From Nostoc sp. CENA543 (lineage in GTDB: Bacteria > Cyanobacteriota > Cyanobacteriia > Cyanobacteriales > Nostocaceae), in contig NZ_CP023278.1 of assembly GCF_002896875.1 (NCBI RefSeq), positions 930,001 through 994,000 of the forward strand: a stretch of 64,000 nt of DNA, read 5' to 3'. The notes under the pieces are model-generated. The model was given only the letters and a program-made list of their open reading frames with translations, ran no database searches and was not told the origin of the DNA. This document shows positions 1-9,950 of the stretch, piece by piece (the stretch's first letter is position 1; the number at the start of each line of letters is the position of its first letter). Both the position numbers and the translations under genes were made by a program.

Positions 1-324
1 CTCTTAGAACGCTTACCGGAACTCAAACAACGCTTTCAGGAACACAAAATTGCGATGGAAGTAGAAACTATCGCCGATGCGTGGGCGATCGCACAAGCTG
101 GAGTTGATATGATTCAGTTTGATAAGGTTTCCTGCGCTGAACTCAAGCCTGTAGTACCGTCATTCAAAAATCAGTATCCCCAGATTAAACTAGCTGTCGC
201 TGGGGGAATCAACTTAGACAACGTTCAAGACTACGCCAGCACAGGAGTTGATCTACTCGTCACCAGCTTTCCCTATTTTGGTAAACCTGCTGATATTGGC
301 GCGAAGATGTTGACTTTGGAATGA
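1..324 (+). CDS. modD: ModD-like phosphoribosyltransferase-family protein, 3' end only
   Basis: The reading frame is open from the first base, so the gene starts outside the window; 107 residues are visible. The fragment carries the C-terminal half of the quinolinate phosphoribosyltransferase-like barrel. The forms IQFDK, AVAGGIN and the ending TGVDLLVTSFPYFGKPADI fit ModD (found with molybdate transport genes) better than NadC, which usually has an MLDN motif and a different tail. The role of ModD in molybdenum handling is poorly defined in the family. The family assignment is fairly secure; the substrate is not known. Confidence 0.75.
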   Translation, partial: LLERLPELKQRFQEHKIAMEVETIADAWAIAQAGVDMIQFDKVSCAELKPVVPSFKNQYPQIKLAVAGGINLDNVQDYASTGVDLLVTSFPYFGKPADIGAKMLTLE

Positions 325-379
325 TAGATAAAATTTAGAAAAAAAATCTATTTTGTAACTAATGTAAATCCTTTTTCAT

Positions 380-423
380 CGCTATTCATCCCCATGTGAA
401 GCGAAAACTGGGGATGAATAGCG
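380..423. repeat. 15-bp perfect inverted repeat downstream of modD
   Basis: Positions 380-394 and 409-423 are exact reverse complements (arm CGCTATTCATCCCCA) around a 14-nt loop. No T-run follows, so it is not a typical intrinsic terminator, though it could stabilise the 3' end of the modD transcript. It resembles the small palindromic repeats scattered in Nostoc-type genomes. The rest of 325-808 is AT-rich and shows no gene. Confidence 0.6.
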
Positions 424-808
424 GTTCAAGATAAACAGTCTATATAAATAACAAATGTTTTCATGGCAACATGACAAATCGCGTTTAAATACATTATTTC
501 AGATATTTATCGGTCATCAATCAAGCTTTTAAAGGTGATATTTTTGGAGAAAATCTTCATTTAATCTTTAAAATTAAACAAAATATTAAGTTATGAGATT
601 TTTAACCAATTTTACTCAATAATTTTTCTGTGTATTGTAATTTACTGAAGGTAATTGATGAGGTGAAATTTTCAGTCTATAGGTAGATTTACAATTAAAT
701 TGCTATGCAAATTTAGTCAATTTCATTCTAGAAAAGCCTATAAGAACGAAATTTACCTAATCAATTACCTTGAAAATTATGATTACGTAAATCCTGAATT
801 AAAGCATT

Positions 809-1182
809 TTGTTCCCTATTATGTACACAATTCACTCTCAACTAGAAAGTCAAGATAATGCCAAGAGTTATCTTGCAGGTAAAGCATTTTTATCGAGATT
901 GAGTAAATTTAGTAATACGATACTCGCTACATCTAATGATTTGGTTGAAAGTGCTGTTGTAGTTAGTGACTGGAAGTTTGCTGTGAGTCACGGGATAAGT
1001 AGGTTAAATGCTAGTGTACTACCTTTAAAAATTAGTAAAACCAGCGATCGCTTCATCTATGACCAAGCAACAGGCAATCTATTTTTTGATACTGGTTTTT
1101 AAGTGATAATACATAAATAAAAGTTGCTCAACTGACAACTAAAGCATTGCTAAACAACAGTTATATCGCTGTCATTGCATAG
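809..1182 (+). pseudogene. Decayed 3' remnant of an RTX/ELW-repeat paralogue
   Basis: A 97-codon frame ends in SDRFIYDQATGNLFFDT, identical to the C-terminal segment of the 1382-residue protein just downstream. After the premature stop at 1100-1102 the DNA still follows the tail of that paralogue: 'caactgacaactaaa', 'gcattgctaaacaac' and a final 'gtcattgcatag' match the intact gene's last codons, and similarity continues into the flank (a GCGATCGC site after 'tatgtctgtagtgcagcaggc'). The N-terminal part of the frame has no recognisable RTX repeats. I infer the wreck of a third tandem copy; the short frame is probably not a functional gene. Confidence 0.65.
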
Positions 1183-1317
1183 ACTGAGGCAGAGATAGTT
1201 TATGTCTGTAGTGCAGCAGGCGATCGCCTTTTTATGACATAAGCAATCCGTTATATTAGATACTTTTTGGCAAAAACTTAGTACGTAAATCCATTTTTTC
1301 ACTTAATACCAAATACT

Positions 1318-4300
1318 ATGTCTACAATCAACTTTTCCCTAACAAACTCTGTTCAGACAGCTTCTCAGCCATATTTAGTAGACTTTAACGCTGAAAACTT
1401 AACTAACTTTAATGGCACACTTTACTTTACTAAAGAAACTAACTTTTTCACTCAGCAATTATGGAGAATAGATCAGTCTAGTGGTGGTTCAGAGTTTGTC
1501 TTAGAAAGCAGAGATATTAACTTATCTTATTACATTAATCCACTAGTCAATGTTAACGGTGTACTCTACTTTAGAGCATATACCTCTACTTATGGTTCTG
1601 AGTTATATCGGATTGATAACGCTACGGATCAGCCTGTACGTATTAATGAGATCAATCCTGGAGAGAAGTATTCCTACCCCGACTACCTAGTTAACATCAA
1701 TGGCATATTATACTTTATCGCAACTGACCACACCTACTATAGCAGACAGTTGTATCGCATAGATAACATTACAGGTGAGGCTGTACGCCTCACTGATATT
1801 AATCCTGGTTCTGTGTCTCCTGACAACTTGTCTACCTACTCTAACTACCTGGTTAACATCGATGAAAAACTCTACTTTAGTGCATATACTCCTGCCTATG
1901 GGGCAGAGTTGTACCAGCTAGATACTACCACAGGTGAGTCTGTACGTGTCACAGATATCAATCCTGGTAGAAGCGATTCCTCACCCAGCAACCTAATTAA
2001 CATTAATAGCACGCTCTACTTTGTTGCATACGAACCCACCTCTGGTAGAGAGTTATCTGGTAGAGAGTTATATCGGTTAGACACCACCACAGGCGAATCT
2101 GTGCGCGTCAATGATATTAATCCTGGTGCTGACAGTTCCTGGTTTTCTAGTTTTACCAAATTTAATGACACACTCTACTTTACGGAAAACTATAGCAGAA
2201 AGTTGTATCGCATAGATAACGCTACAGGAAATGCTGTAATTGTTCCTGGCATCAATTCTGGTAGTGAATTTAACTTTACCGAATTCAATGGCACACTCTA
2301 CTTTACGGCATATATTTCCTCCTCCGGCTATTACTTGTACCGCATAGATAACGCTACAGGTAATGCTGTACTTGTCCAAGGTATCAATTCTAGTGTTATT
2401 TCCAATGTCTTCCAACTAACCAAAACCGATGACAAACTCTACTTTCGTGCATATGATCCCACCTATGGCTCTGAGTTGTATCGGATAGATGATACTACAG
2501 GAAATGCCGTACTTGTTGCAGATATAAATCCTGGTGCAGATTCTTCTAATCCGCAAAACTTGACTAACATCAATGGCACTCTTTATTTTAGTGCATATGA
2601 TCCCACCTATGGCTCTGAGTTATATCGTCTAGATAGTGCTACAGGTCAGGCTGTACGTCTCACTGATATCAATCCTGGTGCTGAAGATTCCTCTCCCTCC
2701 AACTTAGTCTACGCTAATGGTACGCTCTACTTTAACGCCTCTAGCCCTGATTATGGTTCTAGGCTTTGGGGTTTAGCTGTTTCTGAGTTGCCTAATCGCA
2801 ATCCTATCGTAGAAAGCGATCGCTTCATTACTACTGTCAACACACCGATAGTTATTAGTTTGGCTAATCTTCTCGCCAATGATCAAGATGTAGATGGTGG
2901 TAAATTGTTGGTGACTAACTTAAGTCAACCGAGTTATGGCAATTTAGTCAACAACAATGACGGTACTTATACTTACATCCCCGATAGTAATTACCGTGGT
3001 TTTGATCGTTTTACCTACACCGTTAGTGATGGTCAAGGAGGTACTAGCACAGCGACGGTTGATATTAATATTGGCAAGCCATATCTTATTAGAGATTTCA
3101 ATGAAGATTACTATTTTGAGGGTCTTGGCTTAACCGTCTTCAAGGAAACCCTGTATTTAACAGTATCTAACCCACGTGATACTTGGGTTTCTAAACTTAA
3201 TAATAATACTGGTGAAATATCTAGTATAGGCGGCATTGAGAACAATCACTTAAGATTTATTGTTCTCAATGATAGACTTTACGCAATCATTTTTTACCGT
3301 TTTGAAGGTTCTGGCATTAGTAAAGTAGATGTTTCTACGGGACGTTTAGTCATTGAGCAAACAATTGACAACATAAATACGACTCAGCCAACTAAAATTA
3401 ACGGCACATACTACTTTATTAGTTATAACTATAGCTATGGCAACGATAGCCTTTCACTGTGGAAAATTGACAATAATACAGGTAATTTTGTCGAACTTGT
3501 CGTCACTGATTTTCCTAGATATATTGATGGTTATGTAGAAGTTAATGACACTGTTTACTTTACCACTGGAAATACTGAAACTTTATTACAGTCATTGTGG
3601 AAAATTGACAACTCCACAGGCAACGAAGTGTTAATAACTGATATTAATACAGGATCTAATGATGACTACACAGTAGGTACATTGTTCAACTTGAATGGTG
3701 TATTGTACTTTGTTGCTAGTGACAGCAACTACGGCACTGAGTTATGGAAATTAGATTCTTCTAGCAACCCTCAGCGAGTGACAGATATCAATCCTGGTTC
3801 TGGTTCTGCTTCACCCAAAAATTTTGTCAATGTCAACAATACCCTGTACTTCATTGCGAATGACGGCACTACAGGAGAGGAGTTGTGGAAGATAGATAAC
3901 ACCACAGGCAAAGCAGTGCAAGTAGAAGACATCAATCCTGGTGCTAGTTCTGTTTCACCCAAAAATTTTGTCAACGTCAATAATACCCTGTACTTCATTG
4001 CGAATGACGGCACTACAGGAGAGGAGTGGTGGAAGATAGATAACACCACAGGCAAAGCAGTGCAAGTAGAAGACATCAATCCTGGTGCTGGTTCTATTGC
4101 CATTTATCAACAATTCACCCTCAATGACACGTTTTACTTCTCTGCTGACGATGGAATTACTGGTATAGAGTTATGGAAGATAGACCCCATTACGGGTGAT
4201 GTGGTAAGGCTCACAGATATTAATCCAGGTTTTGGTTCTGCTAATCCCAACAACCTCACTAATGTTAATGGCACGCTTTACTTCTTTGCCTATGCGAAAA

Positions 4301-5466
4301 GTCAATTCATCGACAATCAAGTATGGAAGATTGACAACACTGGCAAAGCAGTGCGATTTGTAGACACCTTACCAGAGTCTGGTTTAAGCAATGTGAGCAT
4401 TCCCACTTTGATCAATGGCAAGCTTTACTTTAGTGCAGATAACGCTATCTACGGTAGGGAATTGTGGGAATTTGATGAAAGTTCTAATCAGTTAAGAATA
4501 CTCACAGATGCTATCAGTCCAGGAACTGAGTCTTCTAATATTTATGAATTGGCATACCTCAATGGCAAGCTTTACTTCAATAATGATGGTGAACTATGGG
4601 CATTAGACCTGAATTCTGATGCCATTACAGGTACTTCAGCTTCCGAAACGCTCAACGGTACTGATAGCAACGATGTCGTTTATGGCCTAGATGGCAATGA
4701 TAAACTCCTAGGTAAAGCTGGGAATGACATTTTATCTGGTGGTGCTGGTAATGATACCCTCGACGGTGGTTTTGGTGCTGATACTTTGGTTGGTGGCACA
4801 GAAAACGATATTTATTATGTAGATAATCTTGGCGATGTCATCGTTGAAGAAGCCAAGGCAGGTAAAGATTTAGTGCAAGCCGCCATTAGCTGGCAGTTGG
4901 CAGACAATTTAGAAAACTTAGTGTTGACTGGTAGTGCATCTATTAATGGCACTGGTAATAGTCGCAATAATGTCCTCACGGGTAACTCGGCAGCTAACGT
5001 TCTCTCAGGTGGGGATGGCGATGATTGGCTATTTGGATTGGCAGGTAATGACACACTCAATGGCAACAATGGTAATGACATCATCAATGGTGGTAAAGGT
5101 AACGATTTACTCATCGGTGGTAGGGGAAATGACTCTTTGACTGGCGACGCTGGTAGAGATAGTTTCCAATTAAGTCTGCCTGTGGTTGATGATTTTGATA
5201 CTATTACCGATTTCAGTATTGCTGATGACAAGATTCTCATTTCCAAAGCGGAGTTTGGATTGAATCAAAGTTTGGGTGTGCTGAATACGAGTGCTTTTCG
5301 TTTGGGAACTAGTGCAACCACGGCGAGCGATCGCTTTATCTATGACCAAGCCACAGGCAACTTATTTTTTGATACTGACGGCTTAAGTGGTAATACACAA
5401 ATACAAATTGCCCAACTGACAACTAAACCATTGCTGAGCAATACTCACATCACCATCATCGCATAG
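1318..5466 (+). CDS. Large ELW-repeat / cadherin-like / RTX calcium-binding secreted protein (1382 aa)
   Basis: There is no N-terminal signal peptide. About 20 repeats of roughly 48-50 residues, each built round LYF(x)A...G.ELW+ID..TG and a DINPG turn, fill residues ~20-490 and again ~600-1100; they look like the ELWxxDGT repeat family and could fold as propeller blades. A cadherin-like/Ig-like domain lies between them (~495-590, including LANDQDVDGG and FTYTVSDGQGG). Residues ~1105-1330 hold RTX nonapeptides of the GGxGxD type, which bind calcium in type I-secreted proteins, followed by a C-terminal domain with FIYDQATGNLFFDTDG. I infer C-terminal-signal export by a type I system; no transporter genes are nearby. 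The target or ligand is unknown. No strong ribosome site precedes the ATG. The next gene is a paralogue. Confidence 0.8.
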   Translation: MSTINFSLTNSVQTASQPYLVDFNAENLTNFNGTLYFTKETNFFTQQLWRIDQSSGGSEFVLESRDINLSYYINPLVNVNGVLYFRAYTSTYGSELYRIDNATDQPVRINEINPGEKYSYPDYLVNINGILYFIATDHTYYSRQLYRIDNITGEAVRLTDINPGSVSPDNLSTYSNYLVNIDEKLYFSAYTPAYGAELYQLDTTTGESVRVTDINPGRSDSSPSNLININSTLYFVAYEPTSGRELSGRELYRLDTTTGESVRVNDINPGADSSWFSSFTKFNDTLYFTENYSRKLYRIDNATGNAVIVPGINSGSEFNFTEFNGTLYFTAYISSSGYYLYRIDNATGNAVLVQGINSSVISNVFQLTKTDDKLYFRAYDPTYGSELYRIDDTTGNAVLVADINPGADSSNPQNLTNINGTLYFSAYDPTYGSELYRLDSATGQAVRLTDINPGAEDSSPSNLVYANGTLYFNASSPDYGSRLWGLAVSELPNRNPIVESDRFITTVNTPIVISLANLLANDQDVDGGKLLVTNLSQPSYGNLVNNNDGTYTYIPDSNYRGFDRFTYTVSDGQGGTSTATVDINIGKPYLIRDFNEDYYFEGLGLTVFKETLYLTVSNPRDTWVSKLNNNTGEISSIGGIENNHLRFIVLNDRLYAIIFYRFEGSGISKVDVSTGRLVIEQTIDNINTTQPTKINGTYYFISYNYSYGNDSLSLWKIDNNTGNFVELVVTDFPRYIDGYVEVNDTVYFTTGNTETLLQSLWKIDNSTGNEVLITDINTGSNDDYTVGTLFNLNGVLYFVASDSNYGTELWKLDSSSNPQRVTDINPGSGSASPKNFVNVNNTLYFIANDGTTGEELWKIDNTTGKAVQVEDINPGASSVSPKNFVNVNNTLYFIANDGTTGEEWWKIDNTTGKAVQVEDINPGAGSIAIYQQFTLNDTFYFSADDGITGIELWKIDPITGDVVRLTDINPGFGSANPNNLTNVNGTLYFFAYAKSQFIDNQVWKIDNTGKAVRFVDTLPESGLSNVSIPTLINGKLYFSADNAIYGRELWEFDESSNQLRILTDAISPGTESSNIYELAYLNGKLYFNNDGELWALDLNSDAITGTSASETLNGTDSNDVVYGLDGNDKLLGKAGNDILSGGAGNDTLDGGFGADTLVGGTENDIYYVDNLGDVIVEEAKAGKDLVQAAISWQLADNLENLVLTGSASINGTGNSRNNVLTGNSAANVLSGGDGDDWLFGLAGNDTLNGNNGNDIINGGKGNDLLIGGRGNDSLTGDAGRDSFQLSLPVVDDFDTITDFSIADDKILISKAEFGLNQSLGVLNTSAFRLGTSATTASDRFIYDQATGNLFFDTDGLSGNTQIQIAQLTTKPLLSNTHITIIA
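3814..4101 (+). repeat. Near-identical 144-bp tandem duplication inside the RTX gene
   Basis: Positions 3814-3957 and 3958-4101 are almost the same DNA, one 48-residue repeat each. A visible difference is that the first copy encodes GEELWKIDN and the second GEEWWKIDN, which changes the signature ELW motif. The other repeats in the gene are much more diverged, so this is a recent internal expansion. Confidence 0.85.
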
Positions 5467-5574
5467 CTTGGGGCATAGATAACCTATGTCTGCGGTGCAA
5501 CAGGCGATCGCTTCATCTCTAGCCACAGCCAAGACAGTTAGCTCAATTCAATCTTTTCTTTAGGAATCACAACC

Positions 5575-8409
5575 ATGTCTAAAAACCAGATTTCCGTTGC
5601 AACCCATCTCCAATCAGCGACTCAAGATGTTCAACAAATTACTACCGTCAACACGAATGTTGCTCAAGCATACCGCGTATATCGCTTTGATAGTATGTAT
5701 GGGAGTTATCTCGGCGGTCTGACTAACTTCAATGGTAATTTATACTTTATTTTGGTAGATGGATACCAAAGAGAAACAAATGCTGGTATCGGGAAAGTTG
5801 ATAATGCCACTGGCATTGTTACAGGAGTACCATCACCTGATGTAGATGGTTTGACTTATAATACTAGCATTAATATCATAGGAGACAAGCTATACAATAT
5901 AAAGACTAATGATTATGATTTCTTGAATGGGGCTTTACTATCAATTTCTGTACTAGATGAAACTACTAGTAGTTTTGTAGAAATCGGTCAGAATCTCCAA
6001 TATCAAATTCCCACCAGTTTTAATGGTGACTCTTCTTTTAGTCAATCTCTCACTAATATTAACGGCTCTCTCTACTTAAAAACCTACGAAATAATCAATC
6101 CAGATGGACTGGGATCTACACTGGGATCGTTGTGGAAGCAAGATGCAAGCACAGATGAATTTATCTTGCTTTTAACTAAAAATGGTATTTTAGACTACTA
6201 CGAAGTTAACGGCGTAGTCTATGTTGTGGCATCTGATATAAATACTGGGCTTGAGTTGTTAAAAATTGACCCTACTACTGGCAACCCTGTAGCATTCACA
6301 GATATTAGTCTTACACCTACGGCAAGTTTGGCTGTTCCCTCGTATCTGATGAACAAAGGAGGTGACACACTATACTTCGCTGCTGATGATGGTAACACTG
6401 GTAGGGAACTGTGGAAAATCGATGGCTTGACAGGTAACCCTGTTTTAGCGGCAGATATCAACCCTGGAATTGGATCTTCCAATCCCTATGGACTGACCGA
6501 AGTTAATGAAACGCTGTATTTTGCAGCAAATGACGGTACTTCTGGATATGAATTGTGGAAAATTGATCAATCTACAGGTAGTCCTGTGTCGGTGACGGAT
6601 ATCAATCCTGCATCTGAGTTTGTTTATTTCTCTCAACTCACTAATATAAATAACACACTTTATTTCTCTACCGATGGGACAAAACTCTGGAGAATTGATA
6701 ACTCGATAGGGAATGCTGTGCGAGTTAGGGATGTGAGTTCGGGGTCTGAGGTTTCTTTGGCTTATGGCAGTAACTTCAAAAATATCAATGGTACAGTCTA
6801 CTTTATAGGAGATGAAGCTACTACTGGCAGAGAACTGTGGAAAATTGATCAATCTACAGGTGATGCTATCTTAGTCAAGGATATTAATCTGGGTTCTGGA
6901 TCTTCTGATATCTCTGAACTTACAGAAGTTAATGGTACGGTTTACTTCAGAGCTAATGACAGTGTTACCGGTTTAGAAGCTTGGACAATCGATAATAGCA
7001 CAGGTAATGCAGTGCGCTTCAAGGATATCTTTCCAGAGTATGGATTTTCCAACATCAGCATTCCGCAGGACATTAACGGCACTTTGTACTTTGTGGCTAC
7101 TAACAGTACAACTGGTAGAGAAATTTGGAGAATTGACAACTCCACAAATGAGCCTGTACTTGTTGCAGATATCAATCCAGGAGCTGCTTCTTCTAACCCC
7201 TACGGACTTACGGAAGTTGATGGTGTTCTGTACTTTGGTGTAAGATTTGATAATTATAATAATGACCAATTATGGGCAGTTACACTGATTAAAAGGTCTA
7301 ATACCTTTCCAGTTGCCGTAGATGACAACTTGACTACCACAGGAAATACACCCATCATTATTAGTGCTGCCACTCTCCTCGCCAACGACACTGATGCAGA
7401 TGGGGATGCATTATCAATTACAGCCATTACACAACCAGGCTATGGCAGCCTGATTGATAATAGCGATGGTACATACATCTATACTCCCTTTTCTGAAGGC
7501 GATGACGGCACAGATACTTTCACCTACCGCATCAGCGACGAACAAGGCGGTAGTAGCATAGGCATAGTCAAGATAACTATCAACCCCAACACCATTACAG
7601 GTACATCAGCATCCGATACTATCTATGGCACAGTTGGCAAAGATATCATTGACGGCTTAGATGGCAATGACAAACTCTATGGTGGTTTAGGAGATGACAC
7701 CATTAATGGTGGTGCAGGTCACGATCTTCTCGATGGCGGAGTAGGTGCAGACCAAATGATTGGCGGTAGTGGCAATGATATCTACTACGTAGATCATTTC
7801 GGTGACATGACTATCGAAACCGCCAATGGTGGCACAGATTTAGTACAAGCAGCGATTAGTTGGCAGTTAGGAGAATATATAGAAAATTTGGTACTGACTG
7901 GCACTGAGAAGATCAATGGTATAGGTAACAGCAGCAACAACATACTCACAGGTAACTCAGCAGCTAATGTGTTGTCAGGGGGTAACGGTAATGACTCGCT
8001 GTTTGGGTTAGCTGGAAATGATACTCTTAACGGTGGTGATGGTAACGACTTACTCAACGGTGGGCGAGGAAGAAATGTTCTCACTGGCGGTAAAGGTAGA
8101 GATAGTTTTCAGTTAAGTCGTTCCTTGGGTGGGGATTTGAACATCATCACCGATTTCAACCTTACCGAAGACAAAATCCTGATATCAAAAGCGGAGTTTG
8201 GTTTGCGTCAGGGCTTGGGTGGGCTGATTCCTAGTGCATTTCGGTTGGGAACTAGTGCAATCACGGCAAGCGATCGCTTGATCTATGACCAAGCTACAGG
8301 TAATCTGTTCTTTGATACTGATGGCTTGGATGGAAATGCACAAGTCCAGATTGCTCAATTCTCTAATAAAGTAGTCCTGAGCAATACTAATATCAACGTC
8401 ATTGCATAG
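5575..8409 (+). CDS. ELW-repeat / cadherin-like / RTX calcium-binding secreted protein (944 aa)
   Basis: This is a paralogue of the preceding gene with one repeat block instead of two: ELW-type repeats at residues ~30-570, a cadherin-like domain at ~575-670 (LANDTDADGD, FTYRISDEQGG), RTX calcium-binding nonapeptides at ~675-870, and the same C-terminal domain (LIYDQATGNLFFDTDG). It lacks a signal peptide, consistent with a C-terminal type I secretion signal. An AGGA-type ribosome site ('tttaggaatcacaacc') precedes the ATG. It starts 108 bp after the first paralogue; the gap repeats flank sequence also seen after the decayed copy at 809-1182. It is likely exported to the cell surface or medium; its function is unknown. 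Confidence 0.8.
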   Translation: MSKNQISVATHLQSATQDVQQITTVNTNVAQAYRVYRFDSMYGSYLGGLTNFNGNLYFILVDGYQRETNAGIGKVDNATGIVTGVPSPDVDGLTYNTSINIIGDKLYNIKTNDYDFLNGALLSISVLDETTSSFVEIGQNLQYQIPTSFNGDSSFSQSLTNINGSLYLKTYEIINPDGLGSTLGSLWKQDASTDEFILLLTKNGILDYYEVNGVVYVVASDINTGLELLKIDPTTGNPVAFTDISLTPTASLAVPSYLMNKGGDTLYFAADDGNTGRELWKIDGLTGNPVLAADINPGIGSSNPYGLTEVNETLYFAANDGTSGYELWKIDQSTGSPVSVTDINPASEFVYFSQLTNINNTLYFSTDGTKLWRIDNSIGNAVRVRDVSSGSEVSLAYGSNFKNINGTVYFIGDEATTGRELWKIDQSTGDAILVKDINLGSGSSDISELTEVNGTVYFRANDSVTGLEAWTIDNSTGNAVRFKDIFPEYGFSNISIPQDINGTLYFVATNSTTGREIWRIDNSTNEPVLVADINPGAASSNPYGLTEVDGVLYFGVRFDNYNNDQLWAVTLIKRSNTFPVAVDDNLTTTGNTPIIISAATLLANDTDADGDALSITAITQPGYGSLIDNSDGTYIYTPFSEGDDGTDTFTYRISDEQGGSSIGIVKITINPNTITGTSASDTIYGTVGKDIIDGLDGNDKLYGGLGDDTINGGAGHDLLDGGVGADQMIGGSGNDIYYVDHFGDMTIETANGGTDLVQAAISWQLGEYIENLVLTGTEKINGIGNSSNNILTGNSAANVLSGGNGNDSLFGLAGNDTLNGGDGNDLLNGGRGRNVLTGGKGRDSFQLSRSLGGDLNIITDFNLTEDKILISKAEFGLRQGLGGLIPSAFRLGTSAITASDRLIYDQATGNLFFDTDGLDGNAQVQIAQFSNKVVLSNTNINVIA

Positions 8410-8526
8410 GAGCATAAGCTTTCCGAATAAAGCCATTACTTACCTGTTTCCCGTTCCCCCTTAAGAGTTCCCTTCCTCCGCAAATGATTTTAGGAATCAA
8501 AGCGTATTCCTATAGTTGGTAAAGAA

Positions 8527-9714
8527 TTAAACTAAACCCATTTCTCTTAATCCCTGGCGTAATCTTTTCGCTTCGTCAGGGTTGTTTTGTTCGTGTAAGA
8601 GAATGGCGTTTTTGAAAGCGGTGATACTTGCTTGGACGTTACCAATTTTGAGCAGCACTACCCCCAAATTTTGATAAGCTTCGGCATATTTGGGTTGGAG
8701 GCGAATCGCTCTTTGATAAGATGCGATCGCATCTGTGAACATCCCTAAACTTTTATAGATCATGCCTAAGTTGTAATGTCCGGTGGCAAAGTTGGGATCA
8801 ATTTTTAAGGATGTTTCGTAGGCTTTTTTCGCCCCGTTAATATCTCCTGCGGCTTTGAGTAAGTTACCTAAGTTGTTGTATGCACCTAATTTGAGCATGG
8901 GGTAAATGGGCAATTTAATGGCTGCTTGATAATGAGACATCGCCTGTTGAGGATTGTTTAAACGATTGTAGGCAATGCCTAAGTGGTAATTTAATTCGTA
9001 TAAGATTTCATAGTTTTCTTTGCAGGCGGCGATACCTCGTTTTAATAACTCCATTCCTTGGTTATTTTTCCCCATTTCTACATATAAAGCCCCCAATTTA
9101 CTGCAAACATAAGGATCATTGGGGTGCTTTGCCAAAAAGCCTTCCATTGTGGTTTGGGCTTTGGTGTATTTGTCATTTTGGGCGATCGCGGTTTTTTGAT
9201 AACCTGAGTGGAGAATGGCGACACCCGGTAAATAGCCGATTTCCCATTGGGGTTGAGTTTTGATAATTTCTGCTACGCTATCATCAACTAAGGCATGATA
9301 GGGACGGTCAAACCGAATATCAGGATGGTTGCGGAATAAACGGGACACCAGAGAATAGGGAGATTGTTCTGCTTCGACTTCGTGACGTACTAGGTTAATT
9401 AACAGATATTCATCTCTGGCGATCGCCTCTTTAATCTGTGGCACAATTTTTGGTGTCAGTGTCTCATCTGCATCCAAGACTAAAACCCAATCACCAGTCA
9501 CATATTTTAAAGCCGCGTTGCGAGCTGCACTAAAGTCATTACACCATGCAAAATAATGTACTTTCGCACCCAATTCTTGAGCAATATTAGGGGTGCGATC
9601 TATAGAGCCTGTATCCAAGACTACCATTTCATCCACAACATCTTTCACACTGCTCAAGCATTTAGAAAGTGTGGTTGCTTCGTTTTTCACAATCATGCAC
9701 AGGCTCAGACTCAT
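8527..9714 (-). CDS. GT2 family glycosyltransferase with C-terminal TPR repeats
   Basis: Residues 1-~110 form a GT-A family 2 domain: SLCMIVKNEATTL at the N-terminus, VLDTGSIDRT, and DADETL as the DxD-type metal/nucleotide-sugar site. Residues ~185-390 hold about five TPR units (for example AYNNLGNLLKAAGDINGAKK), a protein-interaction scaffold. This GT2-TPR architecture is common in cyanobacteria and resembles SunS-type or O-GlcNAc-type glycosyltransferases that modify peptides or proteins, but acceptor and sugar cannot be read from the sequence. The protein is soluble, with no signal peptide. The start codon is ATG. It stands alone, convergent with the RTX gene. Confidence 0.8.
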   Translation of the reverse strand: MSLSLCMIVKNEATTLSKCLSSVKDVVDEMVVLDTGSIDRTPNIAQELGAKVHYFAWCNDFSAARNAALKYVTGDWVLVLDADETLTPKIVPQIKEAIARDEYLLINLVRHEVEAEQSPYSLVSRLFRNHPDIRFDRPYHALVDDSVAEIIKTQPQWEIGYLPGVAILHSGYQKTAIAQNDKYTKAQTTMEGFLAKHPNDPYVCSKLGALYVEMGKNNQGMELLKRGIAACKENYEILYELNYHLGIAYNRLNNPQQAMSHYQAAIKLPIYPMLKLGAYNNLGNLLKAAGDINGAKKAYETSLKIDPNFATGHYNLGMIYKSLGMFTDAIASYQRAIRLQPKYAEAYQNLGVVLLKIGNVQASITAFKNAILLHEQNNPDEAKRLRQGLREMGLV

Positions 9715-9950
9715 AAGCTCATTGTTAGATTATTTACTTATATAGGAATAAAGTTAAGTTTCGTGAAATCTTAACTTCAACACAAATAGATATAATTAAA
9801 CCATTAATTAATGAATTGTCACCTAAAATTAACTCCTTATTTAAACTTTCCTCAAAAAAAATTCAAAATAATTGCTATGAGAACAAGAACTTACGAGCTA
9901 TGTGTAAAAATCAAGATTAAAGCGTTAGTAAGTGATTACTTCTAGGGGAA

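Noticed and set aside
1-324. NadC (quinolinate phosphoribosyltransferase)
   Set aside because: The LDN motif and C-terminal pattern of NadC are replaced by FDK and VTSFPYFGKPADI, which are ModD-like.
4815-5246. Minus-strand frames of over 130 codons opposite RTX repeats
   Set aside because: The Leu/Pro/Ser-rich repetitive translation is the reverse reading of the GGxGxD repeats.
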